Assembly (NCBI RefSeq): GCF_052056915.1
Contig: NZ_CP195119.1
Coordinates: 2,542,001-2,606,000 of the forward strand
DNA from: MTP4 sp052056915
Lineage (GTDB): Archaea; Halobacteriota; Methanosarcinia; Methanosarcinales; Methanosarcinaceae
Length of the DNA stretch: 64,000 nt
Reading direction: 5' to 3'
In this document: piece by piece, positions 8,782-17,552 of the stretch
Layout: each line of letters opens with the position of its first letter
How positions within the stretch are numbered: the stretch's first letter is position 1
The notes under the pieces: model-generated
Databases searched by the model: none
What the model was told of the DNA's origin: nothing
What the model saw: the letters and a program-made list of their open reading frames with translations, nothing else
Program-made: the position numbers and the translations under genes

Positions 8782-9309
8782 TTTATCTTTCTTTTTTGTT
8801 GATTTGTTTTCTTTATTTTGAGTTTCTCCTCTTTTCCGGTTCATACGCCTGTGTGTTCATTAAGTGGCTGGTATTTTTTACCGGGTTTTTGGGGGACTTT
8901 GGTGCTTTTTTCACTTAAGGTGATGTCAAGGGACCGGGTGCGTTGTAGGCGCATGAGAATTGCGGTGTGAGGCCTTATCCAGGGCATTTCAGTATAACTG
9001 CGACCAATTAATGAGTTGTAACCTAACCCTATGGGTTGGGTAATTAACAGGCTTTCCAGATACAGATTTGTCTTCTGAACAACTTTCCTCTGCAAATCGA
9101 AGAAATGGCATCAAAAAGCTTCTGCTAAATCCTTTAAAATATAGATAAGTAGAATGAGGAAAATATTTTTTATGGTTTTCCGGCTTGAGAATAAAATATT
9201 TTTACCCTCAAACCGTTCTCTGAGTTAATTTAATTCAGATCGAGATTTTCCATATGATTAAATTTTTTCACTTACATGGACCAATATTTCTGTGTATGTT
9301 TTTCCACTT
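8782..9309. other. Gene-free stretch with one stem-loop
   Basis: No convincing gene is seen here. A frame on the minus strand at 8841-9095 has no ribosome site and no recognisable content. One G/C-rich stem-loop is present at 9021-9041 (acctaaccc / gggttgggt, 3-base loop). It could end transcripts of the minus-strand gene at 9310, but it lacks a T run. Confidence 0.5.
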
Positions 9310-10218
9310 TTACTGAATCCCTGCTTCTATTTTTATCACGGCTTCGTCGATATCGATGTACAGTTCTTCATCCTGGGGATGGAGGGAAAAGGTTACGGTG
9401 TAGGTACTATTGCTCAGGCCGTAGTCTGTACTCTGAAGGTTGATCTCTTCTGCAGAATTTTCGAAGTATTCTTCCCAGGCCTCTTTGTTTTCCGTGTAGA
9501 TGGTGAGGTTTGCCGAGGTGATGTTGGTAAATCCCTCTACACCCGGGGGATAAATGTTGTTAAAGTATTGGGTGGTAAGTCTGATGTCTTCAACAGTATT
9601 GCTGGACATGACGCCACGCTCGCCTTCCAGGGTCACCGCTCGAACTAAAAAGTTCACGGAACCGGGGGCTCTCTCGAGGACGATCCCCGGTGCAAGCTTC
9701 ATAACCGACCTGTCTCCCTGGGAAACTATCAGGGCTCCGTTTTCATAACAGTAAGTTTCTTCCACGTAATGGAGGTTGGACGGGCGATATGAAACAGTGC
9801 CGGTGTAGTAAAGGCTTGTACCTGTGGTAAAGGTAGAACCGTTATGCTCCATTTTAGCCGAGATGCCGGACATATCGTTATTGATAGCAAGGGTGCCTCC
9901 TGTTGTTGTGCTTCTTATAAAGGGAATCTCGCTTCCTCCCACTCCTATTGGGCTGTTCATCGCGATCCTGGCATCCTCGTTAATTACTAGCCCTGCGGTC
10001 AGGATATCAATGTTTGACTTGAGCCTTGACATGTCCTGCCAAACATCGGACATGTGGGCGTATTCTGCGTCTTCTTTCCAGACAGGCATGTAATTTATCT
10101 GGACTGTAGTCATAAAGGCAACCAGGACACCGATAAGCAGGGCTGCGGCAACGGCGGTGGATACCCCGGACTCGGATCTGCAAAAAGAGGAAATTGTTTT
10201 AAAGCCCCTATTTTTCAT
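9310..10218 (-). CDS. Pilin-like surface protein, family A
   Basis: A 302-residue paralogue of the proteins at 5140-6102 and 3598-5010. RSESGVSTAVAAALLIGVL gives the pilin-like helix near the N-terminus, followed by YMPVWKEDAEYAHMSDVW and the glycine-rich IGVGGSEIPF. The ectodomain carries several NxS/T sites and ends with a regular beta strand, VIKIEAGIQ. I chose the ATG at 10218 because GGAAGGGAAG lies just before it; an upstream ATG at 10239 has no such site. It follows the family B gene at 10249-11202 closely, repeating the B-then-A order seen at 6143/5140. Minor pilin or adhesin is the best guess. Confidence 0.74.
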   Translation of the reverse strand: MKNRGFKTISSFCRSESGVSTAVAAALLIGVLVAFMTTVQINYMPVWKEDAEYAHMSDVWQDMSRLKSNIDILTAGLVINEDARIAMNSPIGVGGSEIPFIRSTTTGGTLAINNDMSGISAKMEHNGSTFTTGTSLYYTGTVSYRPSNLHYVEETYCYENGALIVSQGDRSVMKLAPGIVLERAPGSVNFLVRAVTLEGERGVMSSNTVEDIRLTTQYFNNIYPPGVEGFTNITSANLTIYTENKEAWEEYFENSAEEINLQSTDYGLSNSTYTVTFSLHPQDEELYIDIDEAVIKIEAGIQ

Positions 10219-10248
10219 GTTCTTCCCTTCCGGCTTCATTTTACTTTA

Positions 10249-11202
10249 TTAACTTACATATATTGCTATATAGTCTACATTCAGGCTTTTTTCATTATCA
10301 CCTGTATTTGCTGTTGCCAGTAGCCGAACTTTAAAATTCGCCACATCCTCAGTACAGTTTATGTAGGCAGATAGGTCCTTTGATTCGGACGTAAATGAAT
10401 TGTGTTCCGGGAGACTTTCTTCATGCCACTCCCTGGAGGGGTCCTGATCCCATATCTGCAGTTTTAAGTCTCTGCATGAGTGATCGTTCACTCTGTAAAC
10501 AATAGTGAGGTTCACATTCGTAACATTGCCCCCAGGTCCGATACCCCATAAGGATGGGTGCACTCCAAAATTAAACTCTTCGTATATATTAGAATCTTCT
10601 GGGTTAGGTGGGCAATAGTTAGTATGATACATATCACCGGTTTCAAAAACATCGAAGGGGGTCGCGGAGCCGTTGACTGACGTATCTGTCACTGCTCCCT
10701 GGGGAGTTACCCAGTCGGAACTGGTTTCCCCCAGAGAAAGAGTCAGGAATTGGATAACCTGTCTTGAAGTTTTATCTATCAGGAAGACCTTGACTTCGTC
10801 TTCATTCGTAATGCCACGCTCCCATGCACTATCCGTATCAATCTCTATTATATCTCCCAGTTGCCAGCTACTCTTGTTTCCGAGGTTTGTGTAAATTTCG
10901 GATGAGTTATACACATACCTTTCTCCGTTGATGCTTGCAGCTATTTCAAGGGCGTCGGTTTCGAGAAATTCTCCTCCGCTGTGTTCCAGGTAGATCTTAT
11001 CGGCATCCGCATCCATCCATTCTTTTACCTGGGTGTGGGGAATGTCAGTAGCTCCGTCATATGTGGATATGAATATGGCAATAAAACTTACAAGAAGGAC
11101 TGCTATGGTCGTAAGGAGGACCTCTCCCATAACCTCCGAAACAGCAGAACGGTTTCTTATGATTTTTTTTAAATCAGGCAAAAGGATTCCTCTCTTTATC
11201 AA
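10249..11202 (-). CDS. Pilin-like surface protein, family B, with C-terminal domain
   Basis: A 317-residue protein. The pilin N-terminus is RNRSAVSEVMGEVLLTTIAV, then IPHTQVKEWMDADADKIYLEHSGGE, the family B signature. A linker leads to the C-terminal domain: YEEFNFGVHPSLWGIGPGG, LTIVYRVNDHS, ending LNVDYIAIYVS. It is closest to the protein at 11288-12265. The start is TTG with GAGG 7 bases upstream. The shared C-terminal domain in three genes here looks like a jelly-roll-type beta module, which I infer only from strand-like alternation. It is in line with its neighbours on the minus strand, downstream of the pilus motor genes. Confidence 0.75.
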   Translation of the reverse strand: MIKRGILLPDLKKIIRNRSAVSEVMGEVLLTTIAVLLVSFIAIFISTYDGATDIPHTQVKEWMDADADKIYLEHSGGEFLETDALEIAASINGERYVYNSSEIYTNLGNKSSWQLGDIIEIDTDSAWERGITNEDEVKVFLIDKTSRQVIQFLTLSLGETSSDWVTPQGAVTDTSVNGSATPFDVFETGDMYHTNYCPPNPEDSNIYEEFNFGVHPSLWGIGPGGNVTNVNLTIVYRVNDHSCRDLKLQIWDQDPSREWHEESLPEHNSFTSESKDLSAYINCTEDVANFKVRLLATANTGDNEKSLNVDYIAIYVS

Positions 11203-11287
11203 CTTTTTTCCTCAATGTAATTTTTTCCGCTCTCTGGGCTTGGGTAGGTAAAATTTTTCAGCTTTTTCTTTTGATTTTTTCAGTTCC

Positions 11288-12265
11288 TTACTCGATCCAT
11301 AATCCCAGATAATCGATGTTTACTTCTTTTTGAGAATGTTCATCAGCGTTAGTTACGGCTTCAAGCCTTACCGTGAAATTAGCCAGGTCTTCGGTAGTGT
11401 TGATGTGGTCTGTAAGGTCTATATATTCGGCAGTGAAGGCGTTTCTCTCTGGAAGTGTTACATTTCTGTAATACCAATTTGAAGAATTGTCTATGTCATA
11501 GAATCTTAATTGTATTTTCAGGATAGAGTTGTCGTTTGTCCTGTAGACTATTTTGAGCGTTACATTTGAGAGGCTGTCTCCAGGTCTGTATCCGTACATG
11601 CAGGGATTAACCCCGAAATCGAATTCCTGGTATATCGTCGGGATCGTTTCGTTCCCCTCCCTCTCCGGGGTATGATACACAGTATATGTACCTTCATCAT
11701 CACTATTCTCTTCAAACTGGACATGGTAGAGTTCTGCTGAGCCACCGGGTGAGGTGTCACGTGCTCCTCCTATTGGGGTGATCCATCCAATTTCATATGG
11801 AGTTTTCCGGAAATCTGTCGTAAGCTTGACTTTCTGGATCAGCTCTTTTGTGGGAGTGTCAACAATATAGAGGTCTATCTGGTCGTAGTCCTTGAGATCA
11901 AGCCCCCATTCGCTGCTCGCATTGATGGTCAGAACTTCCCCGAGATCCCAGTGGCTTTTGTTGCCCAGGTCTTCGTAAATTTCAGGGGATGTATGGACAT
12001 ATCTCACCCCGTTGATATTGGCTACTATTTCCAGTTCGTCGGTACTTATCGCTTCTCCGGAGCAGTGCTTGAGGTAGATGGTATCTTCCGAGGTGTCCAT
12101 CCACTCCTGCAGGCTGGCATGGGGGAAGTCTTCCGGGCCTCCCCGGGAAAATACGAACGCTCCCTCGACGCTGAGCATGATGACTACAATGCCTATGAGG
12201 AGCGCCACCCCCATTGTTTCCGATACAGCCCGGTCATTTTTCATGATAGTTTTTCTCTCAGGCAC
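11288..12265 (-). CDS. Pilin-like surface protein, family B, with C-terminal domain
   Basis: About 325 residues. NDRAVSETMGVALLIGIVV forms the pilin helix, followed by FPHASLQEWMDTSEDTIYLKHCSGE. The C-terminal module (YQEFDFGVNPCMYGYRPGD, LKIVYRTNDNS, ending VNIDYLGLWIE) is close to that of 10249-11202. Start choice: GTG at 12265 has GGGGAGATCA before it; GTG 12283 and TTG 12295 are in frame, the latter overlapping the end of the platform gene by 8 bases. Being directly behind the platform gene, it is probably translated from the same message. Its two free Cys residues are not shared by all paralogues. Confidence 0.73.
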   Translation of the reverse strand: MPERKTIMKNDRAVSETMGVALLIGIVVIMLSVEGAFVFSRGGPEDFPHASLQEWMDTSEDTIYLKHCSGEAISTDELEIVANINGVRYVHTSPEIYEDLGNKSHWDLGEVLTINASSEWGLDLKDYDQIDLYIVDTPTKELIQKVKLTTDFRKTPYEIGWITPIGGARDTSPGGSAELYHVQFEENSDDEGTYTVYHTPEREGNETIPTIYQEFDFGVNPCMYGYRPGDSLSNVTLKIVYRTNDNSILKIQLRFYDIDNSSNWYYRNVTLPERNAFTAEYIDLTDHINTTEDLANFTVRLEAVTNADEHSQKEVNIDYLGLWIE

Positions 12266-12287
12266 CTGATCTCCCCTTTTCACTGCC

Positions 12288-14273
12288 TCAGACAAAGAAT
12301 GTGAACAGCAGATACGTGACTATCATCATGCTGACGCTGTACTTCAGGCCCATGTATGCCGAGCCGTGCCCCATCTTCCCGGCAACCAGTCCCGAAGTGA
12401 AGCCCTGGACCAGGGCCGAGTGGAACATGAGCATCGTGTACTCCTCGATATTGAAGAAGCTGTTCCCAACCCCTCCGTACCCGCCTCCGTTGGCCGAGTT
12501 TTTAAATGAGGCGCTTTCGGGGAAGAAGTACACGCTCAGGATGTAGACGATGAAGAGGAAGACAAAGAAAGCCACGTAGATGGTGAAAATGTAGATCACC
12601 ATTTCCGATGAGCGTTCTTTCTTCAGCCTTTCCTCGCTCTTGACCTGTTCCGAAGTGATGTAAAGTACGTTTTTCAGGTCGCTTGTGGATTCATTCGCCT
12701 TTATGAGGGTATGAAGGATCCGTGTTGACACGGCGGTCCTGATACTATTTTCAAGTTTCATCAGGGCTCTTGAAGTGGAAGTTCCCCAGGAGATGTCTTC
12801 CTTCAGTTTCTTGAGTTCTTTGCTCAGGATTCCCATTTTGGAGTCTGCCATGATTTTCAGGGAATTGGAAAGCAGGATTCCCGAGTCATTCATGCTGGAA
12901 AGGCTCCTCAGGAATTCGGGCATCCTCTCGTCAATCTTCCGTATCCTCCAGGCCCTGATCTCGTAAAAAATAATGAAGGGAATCAGGGCTACGGAAAGGA
13001 AAATTACAATGTAATCATCAAGCCCGGTGAACAGTTCAATGCTGTTGCTGCTGATGTGGGCAAAGTTGGGGTTCCAGTGGAAGCCTAAATCCATATTCGG
13101 AATTGTACTCGGGAGCCGGGCAAGATAGAATAACCCCAGAGGGATTCCGAAAACGAAAGTGTATCTGGGCTCGTCCCTGATAGACCTGTAAGGGTTGAAT
13201 ATGATTTCCCTTATATTGAAAAGCTGCCTGTATAGGCGGAACTTTTTCTTCCGCTCTACCTCTTCCTCTTCACTCAGGCCGGAATCGATCTCGGGAATAT
13301 CGGAAAGGTTCAGGGAAAAGCCGGAAACCTTGGCTTTTTCAGGGTTCAGGCCAAGTTCTCCTATGGTGTCCAGGAGCACAAGGAAAAGCATGCTTGACAG
13401 GGGGATTATCACGTAAATGAGCATGTAGAGGATCTGAGCCGAAGCCGGCCGGAAGAATTGAAGCACGACAAGGGTTGTCATTATGAAAAGGGGGCCTGCT
13501 ACCAGCACTGTCACATAAACTTCAGCCAGGACGTCAAGCCTCTTTAACAGGTTCCGGTTTGCCAGTTCGGCCATATCCTGATACTGTTCGGCTTTATTTT
13601 TAATGTATTCCGTCACGCTCCCGCTGCTTGAAACAAGGATCAATCCTTCTATAAAATCCTTGAAGCGTTCCGAAGGGGTCCGTTCCTTGGCATCTTTAAG
13701 GGCGGTTATGAAATCTTTGCCCAGGTAGTCCATATCCCTCACGATATAGGATATTTCCTCGGCACTTGCCCCAAAGATATGTGTATAGGAGCTTAAAGAC
13801 CTGAATACGTCAAAGAGAGACATGCCCCCTTTTGTCAGGGCATAAATGTAGGTTACTGCCGGGAGCATGGATTTTTCTATACAGGCATTGCGGATATCCG
13901 CCTGAAGATAGGGGTAGATATATGCAAGGCCGAAGATGAACAGAAACCCCAGCAAAAAGAAAACGATGGCGCTTAAAATTGCGAGGAAGTATAGGTGGTC
14001 CCCTGCAAAGCCGACCCGCACGGAGTCCGCAAAGAGACTGAGGCGTGCCCCGGGATCTGCAAATGTCTTAAAGCCCAGCCATAGCCCGAAAAACCCTCCG
14101 ATGAAACCCGAGAGCAGTGAATAAAATAAGGTCGAAGCCAGGTACTGGTCCACGGGCGTGGAAATGTGCGATTGGCGTATCTTTACCCTGAGCTCTTTGA
14201 AGCTCTCTTTATTTTTATAAAGATAATCCCCGAAAGCCTGATACGCTAGCTCGTCCACAGGTGTAAAAGTCAT
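12288..14273 (-). CDS. Type II/IV secretion platform protein (TadC/ArlJ/PilC-like)
   Basis: The 661-residue integral membrane protein that anchors the pilus ATPase and on which pilins are assembled. Two repeated units are visible, each with a cytoplasmic helical domain and hydrophobic segments. The first has membrane spans near residues 50-70 and 90-120 and an ALTKGGMSLFDVFRSL motif near 145. The second has SSMNDSGILLSNSLKIMA near 455. Such double type II secretion F domains are usual in archaeal pilus and archaellum platforms. The C-terminus has several hydrophobic spans. The ribosome site AAGGGGGGAG precedes the ATG. It lies 12 bases after the ATPase gene, a standard motor pair. Confidence 0.88.
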   Translation of the reverse strand: MTFTPVDELAYQAFGDYLYKNKESFKELRVKIRQSHISTPVDQYLASTLFYSLLSGFIGGFFGLWLGFKTFADPGARLSLFADSVRVGFAGDHLYFLAILSAIVFFLLGFLFIFGLAYIYPYLQADIRNACIEKSMLPAVTYIYALTKGGMSLFDVFRSLSSYTHIFGASAEEISYIVRDMDYLGKDFITALKDAKERTPSERFKDFIEGLILVSSSGSVTEYIKNKAEQYQDMAELANRNLLKRLDVLAEVYVTVLVAGPLFIMTTLVVLQFFRPASAQILYMLIYVIIPLSSMLFLVLLDTIGELGLNPEKAKVSGFSLNLSDIPEIDSGLSEEEEVERKKKFRLYRQLFNIREIIFNPYRSIRDEPRYTFVFGIPLGLFYLARLPSTIPNMDLGFHWNPNFAHISSNSIELFTGLDDYIVIFLSVALIPFIIFYEIRAWRIRKIDERMPEFLRSLSSMNDSGILLSNSLKIMADSKMGILSKELKKLKEDISWGTSTSRALMKLENSIRTAVSTRILHTLIKANESTSDLKNVLYITSEQVKSEERLKKERSSEMVIYIFTIYVAFFVFLFIVYILSVYFFPESASFKNSANGGGYGGVGNSFFNIEEYTMLMFHSALVQGFTSGLVAGKMGHGSAYMGLKYSVSMMIVTYLLFTFFV

Positions 14274-14285
14274 ATGCTCCCCCCT

Positions 14286-16355
14286 TCAACTCACCATAGT
14301 TTCGATCATATCCTTCAGGTTGTCATTTTCTATGTATTCCATGACCATCTTCGGATAGCTCTGATATGCCTGCACCACCAGGGACACCTGGATGTAATCC
14401 CTCATGTCCTTCTCGTACATGTAGGTCAGGATTTTCATCCTGTTTTCAATTTCCTGCCGCAGTCGGCTGGTATCCCAGCCCCGCACATGCATGATGTCCT
14501 GAAGGAGGTAAGAGTCCCCTACCTTGGCAAAGCAATCCCCTGAAGGTTCCCAGTTGAAAAGTTCGTTTATGCTCAGGTCTTCGGTTTCCGGGTCCACGTT
14601 AAGGACTTCCACGAGGCTCCGGCTCCTCCTCACTCTTTCCTCTTCTATGTATACCTGCTCCTGGATACAGAGCACGTCCAGGGACTGCAGCATAAGGTGA
14701 GGCACGTTGATTGGTTCGTGGGTAAGCCTGTTTATGACGGTCTGGACGTCCCCTGCGTGCATGGTCGAACTGGTCGCGTGTCCCGTAGACATCGCCTGGA
14801 ATAAAGTAAGGGCTTCATTGCCTCTCACTTCACCCACTATGATATAATCCGGGCGCTGCCTGAGGGAAGCCCTCAAAAGGTCGTACATGGAAACTTCGCC
14901 GGCACTGTCGGAGGTGAAGCTTTCTCTTGAGATTCCGGAAATCCAGTTGTTGTGGTAGAGTAAAAGTTCCCTGGTGTCTTCGATGGAAACGATCTTTGCG
15001 GTGGAAGGCATGAAAAGGGAGGTCGCGTTAAGCATTGAAGTCTTCCCTGAAGCAGTTCCGCCTGCAAAAAGAATGTTATAGCCGTTTTCAATGACAAGCC
15101 AGAGATAGATTAGCATTTCCAGGTCACATGTCTTGAAATTGAGCAGGTCGATAGGAGTGATAGGGTCTTTCCTGAACTTACGGATGGTAAAGGTACTCCC
15201 GCGGGGTGTGATCTCCCTGCCGAGCATTGCCTGGAGCCTTGACCCGTCAAGGATTGTCGCGTCCACGATAGGCTGGCTCACGGAGATATGCTTGTTATTC
15301 AGCTGGCACATCTTGATTACCAGAGAATCAAGCTCTTCTTCTTCAAAGGAAATGTTGCTTTCGATGTTAAAATACCTGGTGTGGTAAATGTAAACGGGAA
15401 CCCCCACCCCGTCACATGAAATGTCTTCAATATAAGGGTCATAAAGAAGAGGATTGATTTTTTCGTAACCAAGCAGGTTCCTTCGAAGGTAATACATAAT
15501 CCTGTAAAGGGTTGATGTTGAAAGTTCGGCCCTGTAGCGTTCAAGCAGGTAAAGAGTTCTGTCAATCAGGAGCGTTTCCTTTTCGAATCTGGAAGTGGTG
15601 GGGTTCAGGACCAGGATGTCCTGGAAGTCTTCATAGATCCGTTCTAGCAGTTCTTTTTCGAATTTCGTCAGGGCAGGTTCAACCAGCTTGTAATACCTGG
15701 TTCTCTTATCTTCAAGAATTGATATAAACGCATATGGCTCCTGAATCCAGTACCTTTCTACTTCCTTTAATCCCTCGGGCACTTCAAACGAAATGAGTGG
15801 GCCATCTATTTCAGGTTTGTAATCCGGAAGGGTACGCAGAGGTTTTTCAAAAAGGCTTTTTGCCTTTTCCATTATTTCCGCTATAAATTCATTATTTTCA
15901 ATCAACTCGGAAATAAAGCCATATTTTCCTGATATTTTTTTACCGCTTCCCTTTTTTGCGGCTTCGGTTGTTCCCCCCAAATCTGGAATTTTCTCTTCCA
16001 GTTCCTGAGTAGTCTCCCCTAACTCCAGCGTTGTTTCCTCTAACTCCTTAGTTGTTCCCTCTAATCCCTGAGCAGTTCCCCCTAATTCCAGTGTTATTTC
16101 TTCTGACTCCTGAGCAGTCTCCCCTAACTCCTGAGTTGTTTCCTCTAACTCCTGAGCAGTTTCCCCTGGCTCCGGAGTTGTCTCCCCTAGCTCCAGAGTT
16201 GTTTCTTCTAGCTCCAGAGTTGTTTCCTCTAGCTCCAGAGTTGTTTCCTCTAGCTCCTGAGTTGTTTCCTCTAGCTCCTGAGTTGTTTCCCCTAGCTCTG
16301 GAGTTGTTTCCTCCAAATCTTGAGCTATTTCTTGCGAATCTCGAGGCATCTCCAT
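14286..16355 (-). CDS. Type II/IV secretion system ATPase with heptad-repeat N-terminus
   Basis: Hexameric ATPase of the GspE/VirB11/ArlI class that powers pilin assembly at the inner face of the membrane. The C-terminal 550 residues show the full core: DPYIEDISCDGVG, Walker A GGTASGKT near residue 433, an Asp-box region with IVSIEDTRELLL, and EVRGNEALTLFQAMSTGHA. The first ~120 residues are unusual: a run of seven-residue units of the type ELEETTQ, strongly acidic and uncharged otherwise, encoded by 21-bp tandem repeats. A TATA-like ttttataag about 28 bases upstream would make the message nearly leaderless. The platform gene follows 12 bases downstream. Confidence 0.9.
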   Translation of the reverse strand: MEMPRDSQEIAQDLEETTPELGETTQELEETTQELEETTLELEETTLELEETTLELGETTPEPGETAQELEETTQELGETAQESEEITLELGGTAQGLEGTTKELEETTLELGETTQELEEKIPDLGGTTEAAKKGSGKKISGKYGFISELIENNEFIAEIMEKAKSLFEKPLRTLPDYKPEIDGPLISFEVPEGLKEVERYWIQEPYAFISILEDKRTRYYKLVEPALTKFEKELLERIYEDFQDILVLNPTTSRFEKETLLIDRTLYLLERYRAELSTSTLYRIMYYLRRNLLGYEKINPLLYDPYIEDISCDGVGVPVYIYHTRYFNIESNISFEEEELDSLVIKMCQLNNKHISVSQPIVDATILDGSRLQAMLGREITPRGSTFTIRKFRKDPITPIDLLNFKTCDLEMLIYLWLVIENGYNILFAGGTASGKTSMLNATSLFMPSTAKIVSIEDTRELLLYHNNWISGISRESFTSDSAGEVSMYDLLRASLRQRPDYIIVGEVRGNEALTLFQAMSTGHATSSTMHAGDVQTVINRLTHEPINVPHLMLQSLDVLCIQEQVYIEEERVRRSRSLVEVLNVDPETEDLSINELFNWEPSGDCFAKVGDSYLLQDIMHVRGWDTSRLRQEIENRMKILTYMYEKDMRDYIQVSLVVQAYQSYPKMVMEYIENDNLKDMIETMVS
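15992..16328 (-). repeat. 21-bp coding minisatellite in the pilus ATPase gene
   Basis: About sixteen imperfect copies of a 21-base unit encode heptads such as ELEETTL. Unit sequence varies mainly at third positions and at the last residue. Because the unit is a multiple of three, copy-number change would keep the frame and only lengthen or shorten the N-terminus. Confidence 0.85.
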
Positions 16356-16358
16356 CAA

Positions 16359-16659
16359 ATTATATAGAGATTAACATCTTATAAAAACTTTCTATCACTC
16401 TGTCCTATTTTATCTAATTTTTATCCTTTTTTTCTTTGTTAATATCTATATATTTTTATCCTTCTAGCCACCTATTGCGCATGTTATCGATTAAATATTT
16501 CTGTTACCAATTTAATGTTTATTCTTTTTCTGAATTAATATTGAAATAGATAATATCTGGACATATATCTTCATAAATATTTAATACTGAAACTGCTTCA
16601 TAATCGGCTGCGGAACCAAAAATAAATCAAAAAAGTTTGAAACCTCTGGGTCCCGGGCT
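16359..16659. promoter_or_regulatory. AT-rich leader upstream of the pilus motor genes
   Basis: About 300 AT-rich bases without a gene. Minus-strand TATA-like boxes are near 16380-16388 and 16449-16460. The first is well placed for the ATPase gene. The region also follows the KaiC-like gene that stops at 16660. Confidence 0.4.
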
Positions 16660-17364
16660 TTATTTTATCCTGATCCCGGACGAGGTCAACTCAAACTGGA
16701 CGTTTTCAAGGGAAAGCTCTGTAGCGCGCATCTTTGCTACCGAAAGGTAGCGTGAAAATTTTCCACTTAAGGCATCTTCCCTGAGGTTCAGTTCGATTTT
16801 CCCAAAGACCAGGTAGTCTGCAAAACCCTTAAGCTGCCGGTGAGCACGGTCGTCCATGAGGAAAAGGGATGTGCACCCGTGTTCTGCCAGGATTCTGTAG
16901 ATTGGGTCAAACTTTTTGAAGGGGTCCCCTCCAACACAGCCCTGCGTACTTGTGAATGCCCCAAGGCTGTCCTGAACAACAACTTCAACATCTTTTGAGA
17001 GGATTTTTATTTGTGATATCCTGTCTTTTTCCCTGATTTCAAGCCCTTTTCCCAGACGCGAAGAAGAAATTGTTTCCCGGATTCGGTTCTCAAAAACATT
17101 TTCTACCACAAGTGTTCCTGAATCTATAAAGGGTTCAAGGTCCATTCCCAGGTCTTTCGACTGCAGGATCAGGTCTTCCAGAAGTCCTCTGGTCAGGATC
17201 AAAAGCCCTTTCTTTCCGGCGCTGCAGTTACTGTACAAAAAATGTATCCCGAAGATTGTTTTTCCGGAACCTGTGGGTCCTGTGATGAGGATTCCTTTTC
17301 CTTCAGGGTACCCGCCTCCCAGGTAGGGGTTCAGGTCCTCGATTCCGCTTGTTATTCGCTCCAT
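16660..17364 (-). CDS. KaiC/RAD55-like single-domain RecA-family ATPase
   Basis: A 234-residue ATPase. MERITSGIEDLNPYLGGGYPEG is the classic KaiC-like start, then Walker A GPTGSGKT at residues 29-36 and a Walker B strand ending in Asp132 (EVVVQDS). Later, SLFLMDDRAHRQLKGFADYLV fits the KaiC fold. Family members include ArlH, the partner of ArlI and ArlJ in the archaellum, and the gas-vesicle regulator GvpD, but many have no known role. It lies just upstream of the ATPase and platform genes on the same strand, giving an H-I-J-like order. The 301-base AT-rich gap weakens the case for one operon, so the link to the pilus is a hypothesis. Confidence 0.75.
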   Translation of the reverse strand: MERITSGIEDLNPYLGGGYPEGKGILITGPTGSGKTIFGIHFLYSNCSAGKKGLLILTRGLLEDLILQSKDLGMDLEPFIDSGTLVVENVFENRIRETISSSRLGKGLEIREKDRISQIKILSKDVEVVVQDSLGAFTSTQGCVGGDPFKKFDPIYRILAEHGCTSLFLMDDRAHRQLKGFADYLVFGKIELNLREDALSGKFSRYLSVAKMRATELSLENVQFELTSSGIRIK

Positions 17365-17552
17365 GTTTCGTGCTCCGAAGCTTGATTTTTTTAAAATCTT
17401 TTATATTGCCTTATCAGGGAACCCCTGAACTTTTAGCCCCGGGGTAGTTGACTTCTTGCTCTAATGTGTATGGAACTTCTATACAAATTTCCTATATTAA
17501 CTATAGCCTGTATCCCGGAGTAGCAGGGATTCAGTCCCCGGGTGAAAGGGAC

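Noticed and set aside
8841..9095. An 84-codon minus-strand frame between pilin genes
   Set aside because: It has no ribosome site, no pilin-like helix and an irregular composition.
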